Shown here: positions 34,327 to 46,600 of the stretch, piece after piece
How the letters are laid out: every line of letters begins with the position of its first letter
Position numbering within the stretch: the stretch's first letter is position 1
Source of the DNA: Trichopria drosophilae
Taxonomy: Eukaryota; Arthropoda; Insecta; Hymenoptera; Diapriidae
Length of the DNA stretch: 64,000 nucleotides
NCBI GenBank assembly: GCA_030407085.1
Contig: CM059582.1
Location: forward strand, 140,943,501-141,007,500
Direction of reading: 5' to 3'
Translations under genes and position numbers: made by a program
The notes under the pieces: generated by a model
The model's input: the letters and a program-made list of their open reading frames with translations, nothing else
What the model was told of the DNA's origin: nothing
Database searches by the model: none

Positions 34327-35889
34327 ATGGAGAATTCTAAATTAAAAAAACCGTTTACGGTGCAGGGGAGGGATACCCCAGTACCGGCGCCGACGGGGAG
34401 TGAGCAAGCGGGCTCCCGGGCGTCGATATCCGGCGACCGCAGTGACGCGGTGGTGGTTGACTTGGCCATCCCGTCATTTAAGGATACAAGAGATGGAAAA
34501 GAAGCTGCTTTCGTCGTTTCAGATGAAAATGTAGGGGTAAGCGAATTAGCGACGATCTTCGCAAATGCCACACGAGGCATAAGATCGCAATTGGATACGG
34601 GAAAACTAACTCCCACCAATGGTGCTGGAAAAGATATGGACACGGATCCCATGGAAACGGAGACGCTGATACATAAATGCACTCGGCACGAACTGGAGTA
34701 TGAGAAGCATATGGGTGAATTAGACTGCGTTCTTACAGACATGGAAAAGTATTGCAATGGGAAGAAAAGCATGTTCCTCGAGATTAGAAATGGCCTGGAG
34801 AAGGCACGAGAAGCATTTCGACAAGCACAACGGGAGCATGTTAAGAGTAAGGAAGCTCAAAATATACTGCAATACATACCTACTTAGTGCACCACAACCA
34901 GGCAGATCCAGGGTACACGCCAAAAAGACCCACAAACTACAGTGTTCCAACAGGAGAAGCGTAAGCGACAATTGTCCAGTACCCCTAGTCCACAAGGAGA
35001 GCGTGCCTATCAGCGTCAGAAAAAACCAAAGGAAGGTGAAAGCGACTGGACGGAGGTCACAACGAGGCGGAAAAATAGTAAAGGAAAGGTGCTAACCCAG
35101 AAGCTTACAGATACGGGTAAGCCGCTAAACCGAAAGCAGGGTAGTAAGAGAATGCGCCCGGAGGCCCTACTTATTACACCTGCTGAAGGGAAGAAGTACG
35201 CAGATGTATTGAAGGGCATCCGTAAGGATGTCAACCCGGACGAGCTAGGAATCAAAATAAAAGCCATTAGAGAGACTCGTAAAGGGGACATCCTGGTTGA
35301 AATAGGAGCAACTCCGGAGGATAGAGCCAAGTTCGGGGAAGCCGTCCAAAGGGTAGTAGGTGACGCAGCCTCCGTGAGACAACTGGTGCCCAGGACAACC
35401 CTTGAGTTAAGAGACCTCGACACGGCGACAGAAGTGGTAGAAATTGAGGAGGCCCTAAAACCCTATATATCCGAAACCGCTCTGGACGAGGTCAAAATCA
35501 CCTTGTCCCCTAAGAGCTTTAGGGGCAACATTATAGCCTATGTGGAGGTGAATTCCAATATGGCGGGTAAACTAGAGAAGGAAGGCCGTTTAAAAGTCGG
35601 ATGGGTAAACTGTAGGGTTAGAGCCAAACCAAACATCATTAGATGTCATCGTTGTCAGGGCTTTGGACATACGGCAGCGGGCTGCAAACTGCCTGATAGA
35701 TCGACAAGTTGTTGGAGATGCGGAAAAGCTGGACACAAAGCCAACACATGCGGTGGGGATATTGCATGCTACGCTTGTGCAGACCTTAGGGATGACATTC
35801 CAGTAGATCATGCGCCCGGTTCTTCCAGATGTACAGCTTACCGAATAGCGTGTGAATCACAACAGGTGCAACACAAGAAATGTCGGTAA
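34327..35889 (+). pseudogene. R1-like retrotransposon ORF1 (gag-like), single TAG stop
   Basis: Frame 1 is open from the ATG at 34327 through one TAG (34885-34887) to 35887-35889, about 520 codons. The N-terminal part is charged and helical (HELEYEKHMGELD region). The middle holds a gag fold with AEGKKYADVLKGI and LELRDLDTATEVVEI. The C-terminus has three Cys knuckles: CHRCQGFGHTAAGC (35644-35685), CWRCGKAGHKANTC (35710-35751) and CYAC...H...C (about 35767-35832). Three knuckles are usual for R1-clade ORF1. The protein would coat the element RNA. Only one stop interrupts it, so decay is recent. ORF2 begins about 4 bases after the stop. Confidence 0.88.
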
Positions 35890-35892
35890 TTA

Positions 35893-38828
35893 TGCAGGGT
35901 AACTTGAGCAGGGCCAGACTCGCGCAGGACTTAATGATGCAAGCGGCATATGAACATGGAGCGGATATATTCATGGTTAGTGAACAGTATAGGGATCCTG
36001 ATATATAGGGGGGTGGTTCAGCGATAACAAAGGGATCGCTGCAATATGGATAGTGAATCGTAATAAGCACCTAGTTAACTCCAGTGGTAAAGGAGACGGA
36101 CTAGTATGGGTGGAATGTAATGACACGCTGTACGTAAGTTGTTATCTGTCTCCAAACGAAGGTATTGATGAATACTGCAGAAAGTTAACGGCGGTGGAAG
36201 ATACAATCCGACAGGCAAAGAGGAGCTTTATCCTCGCTGGCGATTTTAATGCGAAGGCAGCTGAATGGGGTGAGCCAAAAACATGTCCTAGAGGCGCAAG
36301 GCTGGCTGAGATGATAGCGCGAATGGATGCGGTTATTTTGAACGTGGGGTGTGCCCCAACATACCGACGTGCTGGATGCAGGGGCACAATTATAGATATT
36401 ACCTGCGTAACATGTGATTTAGTGCCCTGGGCTAGAAGTTGGGAGGTACTAGAGGAATTTAACGGCAGTGACCATCAGCATATTAAATTTGTGCTGGAAC
36501 CACCTACCACCGGAAGATCCACTTTACGGCACAGTAGATATGCTAGTCCCGCTGCTTGGAACCCTGCGAAGATAAATCATAAAGTGTTTCAGGACACTAT
36601 GCGGAATGCGGCCAGACGCCTATCTGTACGAACTGATTCGACAATCCGTAAACGCGAAGCAGAAGACCTTGCCAAACGGACGATGGGCGCCATAGCTGTG
36701 GCATGTGAGGCCTCCATGCCTAGACGTGTCAGAAGATACCATCGTGAACCAACTTATTGGTGGAATGATGAGATCGATGAGTTGCGAAAGAAAGCATTGC
36801 GATACAGACGACTCGCCCAACGCAATAGACACCGAGATACCAACTTCGTTGAAGAGTATAAGATGGCAAAGAAATGATGAGAACTGCAATACGCAAGAGT
36901 AAGCTCCGGTGCTGGAAAGAAGTTTGCGATAACATTAACCGCGACACATGGGGCCTCGGATATACCATCGTTATGAAGCGCCTTGGTCTTCGCACACCAA
37001 TAATACAAGAAGATGCTGCGAAGACGAGGGCGATAGTGAACGTACTGTTTCCTGAACATCCCGAACGAGAGCGCCAGGAGATTCAGCTCGATGGAGAAGT
37101 ACCCCTTTTTACTACAGAGGAAATTCTGCGAGCAACGAAATCACTTGGAAACCACAAAGCACCGGGTCCGGATGGCATACCTGCAGAAGCTATGAAGCTA
37201 GCAGCTGCAATATGCCCAACCGAAATCCGAAATATGTACAACGGTCTATTTGTGGCAGGTACTTTCCCCCGTATATGGAAAAGGCAGAAGTTGGTCCTGA
37301 TCGACAAGGGAAAAGGGCCTCCCATTACCCCGGCATCATACAGGCCGTTGTGTATAATAGACAACGCGGGTAAAATTTATGAGAAAATTATTAAAGTACG
37401 ACTGCATGCTACGGTGGAAAGCGCTGGGGGACTCTCCAAATCCCAACATGGGTTTAGGCCCAATCACTCTACAATTGGAGCAATAGGGGAGGTAGTGGAG
37501 ACTGTAAAAAACGCGTGGCTAGGGAACAGCAGGGCAAGAGACTCGTGCGTTCTGGTAACACTGGACGTAAAAAACGCGTTCAATTCTGCTAGGTGGACAG
37601 ACATATTGGAAGCACTGGAGCATCGATATGCAACCCCGCCATACCTCAGACGAGTACTAGAGGACTATATGTGTGATAGAACACTCACTTACAGCACCGC
37701 GGAGGGCACCAGGACACGCAAGGTCAGTGCGGGGGTGGCACAAGGTTCGGTACTTGGACCGGACCTGTGGAATATTCTATACGACGGCATACTTAGAATC
37801 AAGCTGCCCAGCTGGGCTGAGATAATCGCCTATGCTGATGACGTTGCGATTGCAACTATGGCACGGAACACAGAAGATGCAAAGAAGAGAGTTTCGAATG
37901 TCATGACCATAACGCAGGACTGGCTTCATGACCACGGACTTGATTTGGCAATGGCTAAAACCGAGATGGTGGTCCTCACCAGGCAGAGGGTGATCCCGTA
38001 CCCACTAGCTGTGGAACTTCGTGGTACAACAATAGTTGCAAAAAAAGAGATAAAGTATCTCGGTGAGATTCTCGATGCCAGATTAACATCTCGGGCCCAA
38101 GGACATCGAAAAGGCGGATACTTATGAATGTTGTGCACTCAATAATGTTTTATGGCGCTGAAAACTGGGCAGAAGCAACTAATGTAGCTAAATACCGTCA
38201 ACGGCTGCTACAGGTACAAAGGACCGCCGCATTACGGGTTACCTGTGCTTATAGAACCGTCTCGGAACTGGCGGTATTGGTAGTGGCGAATGCCCCTCCT
38301 ATGGATCTACTTGCGAAGGAAAAAAGACAGGTTTACATCAAAAACTTGGATACTAGTAGCGATAGGAAGTATAATAAAGTTGTAGAAAGATCAATTATGC
38401 TAGAGCAATGGCAAAAACGGTGGATGGATGATCCTGACACAGCAAAATGGACGCACTTGCTGATACCAGACGTTATACTATAGCACAAAAGAAGACTTGG
38501 AGAGGTTAACTTATATTTGACCCAGTTCTTAACAGGACACGGATTCTTTGAAAGCTACCTGTTTAGGAGGCAGATCAGGGAAAACCCACAATGCCTGTAC
38601 GGCTGCAGAGAAGTCGATACCCCAAGGCACACATTCTTCGAGTGCCGGCGGTGGGCAGGCAAGAAGGAACAACTCGAGACGGATTTAGGAACTGAAATCC
38701 GACCAGAAGAAATTGTTGCGATCATGCTTAGTAAGGAAGAAGCCTGGGAAAGGGTACAGATGTACATTGAGACAGTACTGCGAACCAAGAAAACCGAGGA
38801 GCATGAATTGATAAGTGTGACAACATGA
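35893..38828 (+). pseudogene. R1-like retrotransposon ORF2: endonuclease, RT, C-terminal knuckle; frameshifted
   Basis: Begins at ATG 35893 (LSRARLAQDLMMQAA, endonuclease start). A frameshift near 36000 leads to 36010-36877 with FILAGDFNAKAAEWG and GSDHQHI. Another near 36870 leads to 36874-38127, the RT, with GNHKAPGPDGIPAEA, ASYRPLCIIDNAGK, VTLDVKNAFNSARW, GVAQGSVLGPDLWN and the catalytic YADD at 37831-37842. Near 38110 a deletion of roughly 60 codons and a frame change lead to 38124-38483, and after TAG (38481-38483) the same frame continues to 38828 with the knuckle CLYGC...H...C. It encodes the enzyme that nicks target DNA and reverse-transcribes the element. At least three frameshifts and one stop inactivate it. 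Confidence 0.88.
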
Positions 38829-39046
38829 TAGGCAAAGTGGGAAAGGCAGTATGTATACTGATAGTGTGGCCCCATCCCGAAGTACTGCGAAAGTTTTTGT
38901 CCCGGGGTGGAATCCGGCCTGGGGAAAAGAGGTGGAGTTTAGTTGGTATTCCTGCTTGCAGGCGAGTCCAACACACGGGAGTGTCCCGAAGGCTCTCCTA
39001 CGGTGCGTAAATAGCATTCTTCACCTCTTCGAAAAAAAAAAAAAAA
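38829..39046 (+). other. 3' UTR and poly(A) end of the R1-like element
   Basis: Follows the ORF2 stop and ends in a run of about 15 A (39032-39046). No target duplication was recognised. Confidence 0.65.
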
Positions 39047-39129
39047 CTACAGTAGACTACGTTTCACAAACGTTTCACTGGGACATACGTCTCTGAAACG
39101 TTTGTCACCCACTGACGACGCAGATGCTG

Positions 39130-39345
39130 TAAATCTGCAGCTCGTTGGCTATCTGGATGATTAAAGAATACACTATTATCTTTAACAATTGCATCAACAA
39201 TAAATACTTCGCTGACATGTGGAAACAAGCCAAAATCTTACCTATCCACAAAAAAGGAAAATCGCCTGCATCAGTCTCAAGTTATAGACCAATTAGCCTC
39301 ACACCAGCCATCGGTAAAGTCTGCCAAATTCCCATCAACAAAAAT
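39130..39345 (+). pseudogene. Small Jockey-like reverse transcriptase fragment
   Basis: Encodes an RT N-terminal palm piece: FNNCINNKYFADMWKQ, KILPIHKKGKSP, SSYRPISLTPAIGK. It is cut on both sides. Just upstream, 39050-39130 contains ACGTTTCAC repeats of unknown origin. Confidence 0.75.
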
Positions 39346-39833
39346 ATATACAACATAACGGTGAGTTGCGCGCACACGTATTGGCTGTGCCCCTAAATAT
39401 AGTGACTTATTACTAATTTAATTTTACTTTCCACATTCGAGATTGCAACGAGCTTCCTGCGCAAAACACCGGCTCTTCGTCGATACATAAGTTTTGGTAT
39501 ATTTTCAATATTGGGAGCCCTTGTGCCGGAATCTTTTCAAGTCATTGTATTTACTCTTATATATCTGCTCTCGACATTATTCGCGTAAGCTCATTAACAC
39601 AAATTTATTGCTATGATAATACGGTCAGTGGCGCTCAACTTCGTCATCTGGATTCTGGCTGCTTTACATATTACACTGCGTCCTGGCTGAGTAACAGAAC
39701 TCTTAGTTGCGAATCGCGGTTATTGTTGTGATATATTGCCTCTTACCCCGCACTTGTTTGTGCGGCCTACAAAGGAAGTAAATAGAACTAGGCGATTACC
39801 GAAGAGTGTTTTTAATTTATAAATCATTTAATA
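39346..39833. other. No gene seen; possibly 5' UTR of the next element
   Basis: Contains no recognised motif; precedes the ORF1 ATG at 39834. Confidence 0.3.
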
Positions 39834-42010
39834 ATGAGTACTAGAGTAAATGTCACTCAAATATGTCGAGGAACATGCGGTAAAGAGATTAAAAATGCGA
39901 CGTATTGCGGTAAATGTGAAGGTCCTTATAACCGGAAATGCACCATATTTAAACCTGTTAAATATCGGGATAAAGTTATTAACGCCTGTGACGTATGCAT
40001 AATGAAAGTAAACCCCGGCTCCGAATGAAATAAATCGTTCTCGTACTTCATCAACTTCATCTTCTAGGTCCACGAATTTAGAAAATAAAACAGAATCCAA
40101 AAGTTAGCTTTCCCTTGAGGATATATTTAATGCTATTCAGGCGAATACTATAGCTTTGAATAAGCTTGCAGAGGATCAAAAGGGGTTCAACGGAAAATTT
40201 ACCCGAGAGCAGCAAAATCTTTCTGAAGATTTTATCAAACATTTTACAGTTTATGATAACAGGCTTGAAAATTTACGAAATGAAGTTCAAGAACTAAAAT
40301 CCGAGATACAGTCACTTAAGAGGTATGCACAGCGTCACGAATTATCAATTTCCGGGATTCTAGAAAAAGAATCTGAGAATGTAACTGACATGATAGTTAC
40401 ATTAGCTGCTGTTGTGGAACATGAACTTCATGAAACGGGTATTATGAAGGCTTATAGGCTTAAAAGTACGGATTGCTTTTGCAACGATGATTGGAGGTAT
40501 CAGACAATGAAGAAAACTTATTTCACATTACTACAGTGGTTAGAGAAGCGGTTGAAAAATGTCTAAAATTAGTCAAATCTAACGCCTATGGCTGCGATGG
40601 ATTGGAACTAGGATGTATTAAACCATCATATCTGATCATGAATGAATTTCTGGTTGACTTATATAATACTAGCCTGCGAACAGGAGTCTTTCCGGATGAA
40701 TGGAAGAAGCGGTGATTACGCCATTAAACAAAGTGCGTAATCCACGGCTTAACCGACTACAGACCAATTGCGGTGCTTTGTATTCTGGCAAAGCTTCTTG
40801 AAAGATTAGTCTATGATCAACTTCTAAACTATCTAATGCGTAACGATTTACTCGATCCCTTTCAGTCCGGTTTTTGGAAAAGGAAAAGTACACAGACGAT
40901 ATTGAGTTCTGTTCGTGATTATATGCGCAAAGGCATAGAGGATGGTATGGGCTCGATTGTTGTACTTTTCGATTTTTCTAAGACCTTCGATACTATTGCC
41001 ATTAATACTTTGCTAAGTAAATTAAAATCTCTTGGAATATCCTCATCCGTCATAACTTGGTTTGCCTCCTACTTAATTGGTAGGAAACAGGTAGTTGGTA
41101 GTAAAACAGGTGAACGGTCTATCTGGAAGGATATCTACGCAGGCGTGCCACAAGGTTCAGTCCTCGGACCGCTGATGTTTTCAATATATATAAATAACAC
41201 CCCAACCGTTTTGAAACACACCAAATGCCACCTCGATTACTGTTGTTGCATATTGCGACATCTCCGAATCAAGAAGCGATAAGCTTCAGCGTTTATTAAA
41301 CTCTTGTATAAGGTTTATATTTAATTGACCATGAGACTACCATGTAACTCCCTATAGGTGTAAGTTCGGTTTGTTACCAATCAAATATCGAAGATTGTGT
41401 TTTATTTGTATTTGGAACATTAACTTATAATATTTTAGTTAATCGACACCCTATATATTTAAACGTTCTTTTTACGAAAAGATCTATCGTAATCTCACGA
41501 TCTACAAGAGTAACTTTGAAAATATTATATGTACCAACTACTCGGTCTACCACTTTTTAAAAATCCTTCTTAATTACAGCATCACGCTTATGGAACTCTT
41601 GACCTGCCCTTCTGCATATAACATCAGTGTCAACGTTTAAGCATCAATTTTTTGATTACTTACTCCAATTTGATGTGCAGTCCATCAACGAGTCACTACA
41701 TTTTATACAGCGTTAATAATTATTAAGCCACATAGTTATTGTAATTAGTTTTAAGTAATAGATTAGTATTAAGAGAAATTTAATTATATAAGTCTACTTT
41801 ATTTTATAAGAAGAATAAGAAGATTATCAATTAAATTTGTGAAACTTCATTAAATAGTGTATTCTCAGCTTACACTGTGTTGTAAGGTACATCTTTATAA
41901 GGATCAATATATACACATTTATAAATTTTGTTGCATAATTGTACGTAGCCTAAAGGTAACGCGATATACAGTCGCCACCAAGGCTTAATACATTCTATTC
42001 TATTCTATTC
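39834..42010 (+). pseudogene. CR1-like non-LTR retrotransposon with internal deletion of the endonuclease
   Basis: 39834-40028 encodes a Cys/His-rich zinc finger (CRGTCGKE, CGKCEGPYNRKC, CDVC), like the PHD-type finger of CR1-group ORF1. 40156-40566 encodes a coiled coil (NLRNEVQELKSEIQSLKRY) then ELSISGI, an ORF1 RNA-binding start. At about 40490 the frame changes directly into RT sequence (NAYGCDGLELGCIK, DYRPIAVLCILAKLLERL, FDFSKTFDT, VPQGSVLGPLMFSIYIN; to 41282), so the whole endonuclease is missing. The catalytic YADD site reads HLDYCC and is destroyed. Stop-ridden C-terminal coding continues to about 41715. The 3' end is a (ATTCT)n run at 41993-42013, typical of CR1-type tails. Confidence 0.8.
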
Positions 42011-42046
42011 TATTATTTCATATAACTAGCAATAGTATACTATCAG

Positions 42047-43530
42047 ATAACCAACAAAAACTCTCTACATCACATGCATGCCATAAAGTAAACGTAATTT
42101 CACACCATTTAAGAAAAAACGAAATTGTAGGCTCTTGTTTAATAGACCTGGAAAAGGCATTTGACTCGGTTTGGATCAATGGTTTATTTTATATTCAACA
42201 TAACCGAAAATACCCTACAGATTTAATAGAATTAATATGGCATATGTTCCAAGATAGAACCTTTATCACATGTGATGGAATAAACCAATCCTCCGATTCA
42301 TTTACCATTATAGAGGGTCTCATGCAAGGAATAGTAACAAAATTCCTAATCTACCTTTTATAAACAATAGCATAAATACCCACTCCACTGCATTTGAGGA
42401 TGATATTGTAATAATAGTAGCGGAACAAAATCCACTCATGATGCATACAAAATTAGAACAATCTGTCAATACCTTAAACAACCATTATAACCAATGGAAT
42501 CTAAAAATCAACCCGAATTAAAGTGAAACTATCCTCTTCCACAAGGCCCTCAGCTTCAATAATTCTAACAAAAGGAATGATATCAAACATTTTCCATACA
42601 AACCAAGAAGAACCAAATTAGTTTTCTAATCCCACACAAAAAACAAGTCAAATACTTAGATGTACAGCCAGATTATCTTATATTACATATCTATAGAAAT
42701 CCTGATAGCAAACATTTCATTAGCAATAAATTAATATACAAAGCATATATCCCCAGAATAGATAATTATATTTTAAAACTGACTCGTGACTATTTAGCTA
42801 ATCTAAAAATAAATAAAAATAAAAACGCAGAATAGATTGCTCGAGCCATCTCCGATTCTACAACATATGACATTTTCTCAAACTATTTACCACCACATTC
42901 TTTTACATTCTTCGACTTCCACGGACTCATACAAGACACTAATAATATCCCATTAATAGATTGTGCCGCTCGCCATCAAACATATAAAACAATTACATAT
43001 AATCATACAGACAATCATCCAGTACTGAAATACTCAGCACCAATACCAGACCGAGACATGAATGACACACATCGACTTTCTAACAAATATTGGTGGCTGT
43101 CAAATGACGAGATGAACTCCGACGAAGGCTGAAAAGAAAAAAAAAAGTATCAGTAGAATAACAATAATGTAAATAAAAATATATTAATAATACACATGTC
43201 CAGACGCCTAAATTAGCTAATTCACGTTAACCCTTTCTTATTTTTGATTGTTTCTTTTTCTGTTGCTTTTCCTTCGATCTGTATATTAACGCCGGTTTTT
43301 GTACTTTTTCCGGATGATAGAAATAAATATTGTATGTAATTAATCAGCATTCTGATAACAGCAATCAACGATACTATTTACATAACTTAATCCAGAGAAT
43401 ATTACACACTGTCATTTTTTATCAAAATTTAGTAATTATAAGGCATTTTATTGCAGTCATTTTGCGTCAATTGTAAATAAATATTGTAAATACTTAAACC
43501 AAAATAAACTATTTAAAAAAAAAAAATAAA
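42047..43530 (+). pseudogene. Jockey-like non-LTR ORF2 3' half (RT and C-terminus)
   Basis: RT motifs in frame from about 42080: GSCLIDLEKAFDSVW, ELIWHMFQDRTF and EGLMQGIV. The catalytic box reads FEDD (about 42392-42415), with Tyr replaced and Ala to Glu. Downstream, stop-interrupted thumb and C-terminal sequence runs to KYWWLSNDEMNSDEG (43087-43130). The 3' UTR ends in an A-rich tail near 43517-43530. The style matches the 5' half at 20300-22239. Confidence 0.75.
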
Positions 43531-44188
43531 ATATTGAGTTGTTCAGACTGAATCTTAGTCGCTCACGTCACGAGGAATTTTGGAAAATGGAAAACCAGGC
43601 AGAGGCGCGAAGCTGCACTATGCGCTCACTTCGCTGAAATGGGAGGGCTATAAGGATTGAAGGCAGTTGGCTGAGTGAATAAAGATCTGCAACTGAGAGC
43701 CTTTTTTATGTTCTTCTCGTAACCTAGAAAATTCGGCGGTTGCTCGAAGAGTGGGAGTGACAGTCTAGGCGCTAAATATGTACGATTTTTCATGGATATT
43801 TTAAACTATTTTTGCAGTGATTATGGTTGAAATATTATAACAAAATATTTTACAATCAGATCAAAATAGTTTGCACAAACATGAACTCAAGTTGTAGCAT
43901 CAATAGAAATAAAGTTATTTATTACAATATAATTCTGTATTAATTATTTATTAAAGCATAAAATATTTTAATAGAAAAATAAAAAATGGGCTTGCTTATA
44001 AAACGGATATTTCAAGATTTGCATGACAATAATTTATTTTTTAATAATTAAATAACAATTAAATTAATAATTTTTAGAAAAAGTTATTTGTTCATTGCTT
44101 ATACTAATTTATAATACTGTTGATACGATTTTGTTCGTCCGGTTCTATTTAGCAAATATAGAAGTATAAATAATACATAGAAATAGTA
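43531..44188. other. No gene; possible LTR-like promoter patch
   Basis: 43548-43720 has GGGCTATAAGGATT (TATA-like), an AATAAAG signal ~55 bases later and TTAGTCGCTCACGTCACGAGG at the start, which could be an LTR fragment. The remainder is AT-rich with no feature. Confidence 0.3.
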
Positions 44189-44211
44189 GTAGTAGTAGTA
44201 GTAGTAGTATT
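44189..44211. repeat. (GTA)n microsatellite
   Basis: About seven GTA units; may be the 3' tail (TAC)n of the minus-strand RT fragment that follows. Confidence 0.85.
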
Positions 44212-44219
44212 TTTATTCT

Positions 44220-44909
44220 CGTACATAGGGTTTTAGTATCACATTGAAAAAAGTTCCGAGTTGTTGGATACAGAAAAAAAATACATATTGTACATAATCA
44301 CATAAATAAAAGGCAACGTACAGGAAAACAGAAATAATCGGCGCATTATACAATTTCCAATACGTATCCCAGGCATCAATTTTTGCCGAATATATTTGAC
44401 AGGACCGCGGCCGACGCTACATTTGTCCTAGCGATGGCATCCTTGGTTGGCTGAAGTCCACGCGCCGAGGAAGAAAATATAACACCTAGGTAGCGATAAA
44501 TGCTCACACCTTGACTGAATCATATTATCTCCGTTTTGCCAATCTTCACTACGAGCTAGTTTAATTGACAATATTCCGAAAGAATAATTCATTTCTTTCG
44601 AAGATCCACGAGAGAGTACGCAAAGATAGTCACGTCGTCAGTGAAAAGCAGCATCAGTGAGTCATGCGTAAGCGAAACATCTACTCCGCGCACGTCCTTC
44701 GCCTGAAAGTAACGGGCTTAGAAATTCGCCCTGAAGGACATCTTTTGATACATTGAATTCCGACGCTTCGGCGTTATCCGATAGTAAACGAACCGTAGCC
44801 GTTTGATACATCAAGGAGAGTATTCTTAAAAATGTTACGCTTATCCAAGACTAAGAAGTTTACGCCAGAGAAGTGCATGGAATACCGAGTCAAAGGCTTT
44901 TTGAAAGTC
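44220..44909 (-). pseudogene. Non-LTR reverse transcriptase relic, minus strand
   Basis: The minus strand from 44909 reads FQKAFDSVFHALLWRKLL. Farther on (about 44650) it reads LMLLFTDDVTIFAYS, the catalytic box with FTDD in place of (F/Y)ADD, and then a short thumb region. Stops and frameshifts are frequent. The relic is cut at 44910 exactly where an inverted-repeat arm begins. Confidence 0.65.
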
Positions 44910-45067
44910 GATTTTTTTAATGGAAGCACTCATTTTTTGCTATGGAAATGGAAACAGAGGACAACTTCACGCCCACATGTGACATTGACATTGACCTTGA
45001 CCTCAACCTTCAAGACCATTTGAAGGTCAAGTCGTTTTTTCAACGGAACCCCTTATTTCTACCCCGG
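44910..45067 (+). repeat. Inverted repeat, left arm (158 bp)
   Basis: Matches the reverse complement of 46234-46394 with few differences (ATGGAAATGGAAACAGAGG, GACCTTGACCTCAACCTTC). Contains GACATTGACCTTGACC-type direct motifs. Confidence 0.88.
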
Positions 45068-46233
45068 AATTGGAAAGCGTGGACCTTAATAGAAATTATC
45101 GATCCGTCATCCATCCAGATGGGGAAAGATAGTGAAAACACACAGCCAGTTAATCGGTTTAAGGCACACCCTCCATGGCGTGGTGCTATAGTTTTTTTCG
45201 GTTTGTATCTGTTAGTTTGGACCTCCCTGCTGGCCAGCATTCAGCATGGTTGAACCTTAGCTGATAGAGCCCGAGCAGATCGTAAGCCACAACACCCCCA
45301 CCACGAGAAGGTGGACACATGGGGGCACCCAGCCAATCAAGGCAAGGTCGTAAGAATCCCAACCACTTAAGGCAAGGTAAGTGATGACCCAGCCGGTCAA
45401 GGCAATATCGAGAATGACCCAGCCAGTCAAGGCAAGGTCTTTTACGATCTTCCTCGATTTTTTCCGATCTTTTTGGATCTTTTACGATCTTCCTCGATCT
45501 TTTACGATCTTCCTCGATCTTTTACGATCTTCCTCGTTTTTTTTCGATCTTCCTTGATCTTTTTCGATCTTTGTCGAACTTTTCGATCTTTTCCGATCTT
45601 TTTCGATCTTTTCCGATCTTTTTCGATCTTTTTCGATCTTTTACCATCTGTTTTTTTATCTTTCACGATCTTTTTCGATCTTTTACGATTTTTTACGATC
45701 TTTTTCGATCTTTTTCGATTTTTTATGATCTTTTACGATCTTTTACGATTTTTCACGATCTTTTCCGATCTTTTTGGATCTTTTACGATCTTCCTCAATT
45801 TTTCCGATCTTTTTGGATCTTTTACGATCTTCCTCGATCTTTTACGATCTTCCTAGTTTTTTTTCGATCTTCCTCGATCTTTTTCGATCTTTGTCGAACT
45901 TTTCAATCTTTTCCGATCTTTTTCGATCTTTTACGATCTTGTACGATCTATTTCGAACTTTTTCGATCTTTTACGATCTTTTTCGATCTTTGTCGATATT
46001 TTTCAATCATATCGATCATTTTCGATCACATCGATAATTTTCTCTCATTTTCGATCCTTTTCGATCTTCTTCGATCTTTCTCGATCTTTTTCAATCATTT
46101 TGACCATTTCCGTGGTAAAGGTGAGGGGTTCCATTAAAGGAATCGACATGATATTAAAATGACCTTGAAAGTAGCTGTGAAAGTCAAGTCTAGGTCAAGG
46201 TCATATACGAACGTAAAATCTTCCGCGCTGTCT
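45068..46233. repeat. Interior of the inverted repeat: 33-bp repeats and an 11-bp pyrimidine-rich array
   Basis: 45325-45436 holds four copies of a ~33-bp unit built on CCCAGCCARTCAAGGCAAGGT. 45437-46095 is ~660 bp of imperfect (TTTTTCGATCT)n and TTCCTCGATC / TTTTACGATC variants. Long frames rich in Phe, Asp, Leu, Ser and Arg (45473-46137) result from the array and are not genes. 46140-46233 repeats AAGGTCA motifs. Confidence 0.88.
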
Positions 46234-46394
46234 TCCAGGGTAAAAAATAAGGGGTTCCGTTAAAAAAAACGACTTGACCTTCAAATGATCTTGAAGGTTG
46301 AGGTCAAGGTCAATGTCAACGTCAGATGCGGGCGTGAAGTTGTCCTCTGTTTCCATTTCCATAGCAAAAAATGAGTGCTTCCATTAAAAAAATC
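46234..46394 (-). repeat. Inverted repeat, right arm
   Basis: Inverted copy of 44910-45067. Further GACCTTGA repeats continue to about 46495. Confidence 0.88.
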
Positions 46395-46588
46395 ATTTCC
46401 GGGTAAAAAAAATAAAGGGTTCCATTTGAAAAAATTGACTTGATATTGAAATGACCTTGAAGGCCATCGTCAAGGTCAATGTCAAGGTCACCATAAGTTA
46501 GCTCTATCTGTACCCTTCAACTTTTGTTGAAACAAATTTCCTCCAAAATGCTTACCATCCGAGATATTCTAATCCGTTATTTAAAATG

Positions 46589-46600
46589 GGACACCCTGTA
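46589..46600. mobile_element. Lone MITE terminus abutting the Academ-like left arm
   Basis: GGGACACCCTGTA matches the end of the TA-flanked MITE at 31643-32100. It sits directly against the left arm, so the two elements are joined. Confidence 0.5.

Noticed and set aside
33834..34772. 312-codon minus-strand frame
   Set aside because: It overlaps the 5' UTR and ORF1 of the R1-like element, has low-complexity tails and no motif; treated as a shadow.
39100..39140. CACTGACGACGCAG as a hammerhead core
   Set aside because: CTGACGA is present but no GAAA-type segment or closing stem II follows.
45473..46137. Overlapping Phe/Asp/Leu/Arg-rich reading frames of up to 188 codons
   Set aside because: They are translations of the 11-bp TTTTTCGATCT array in several frames, not genes.
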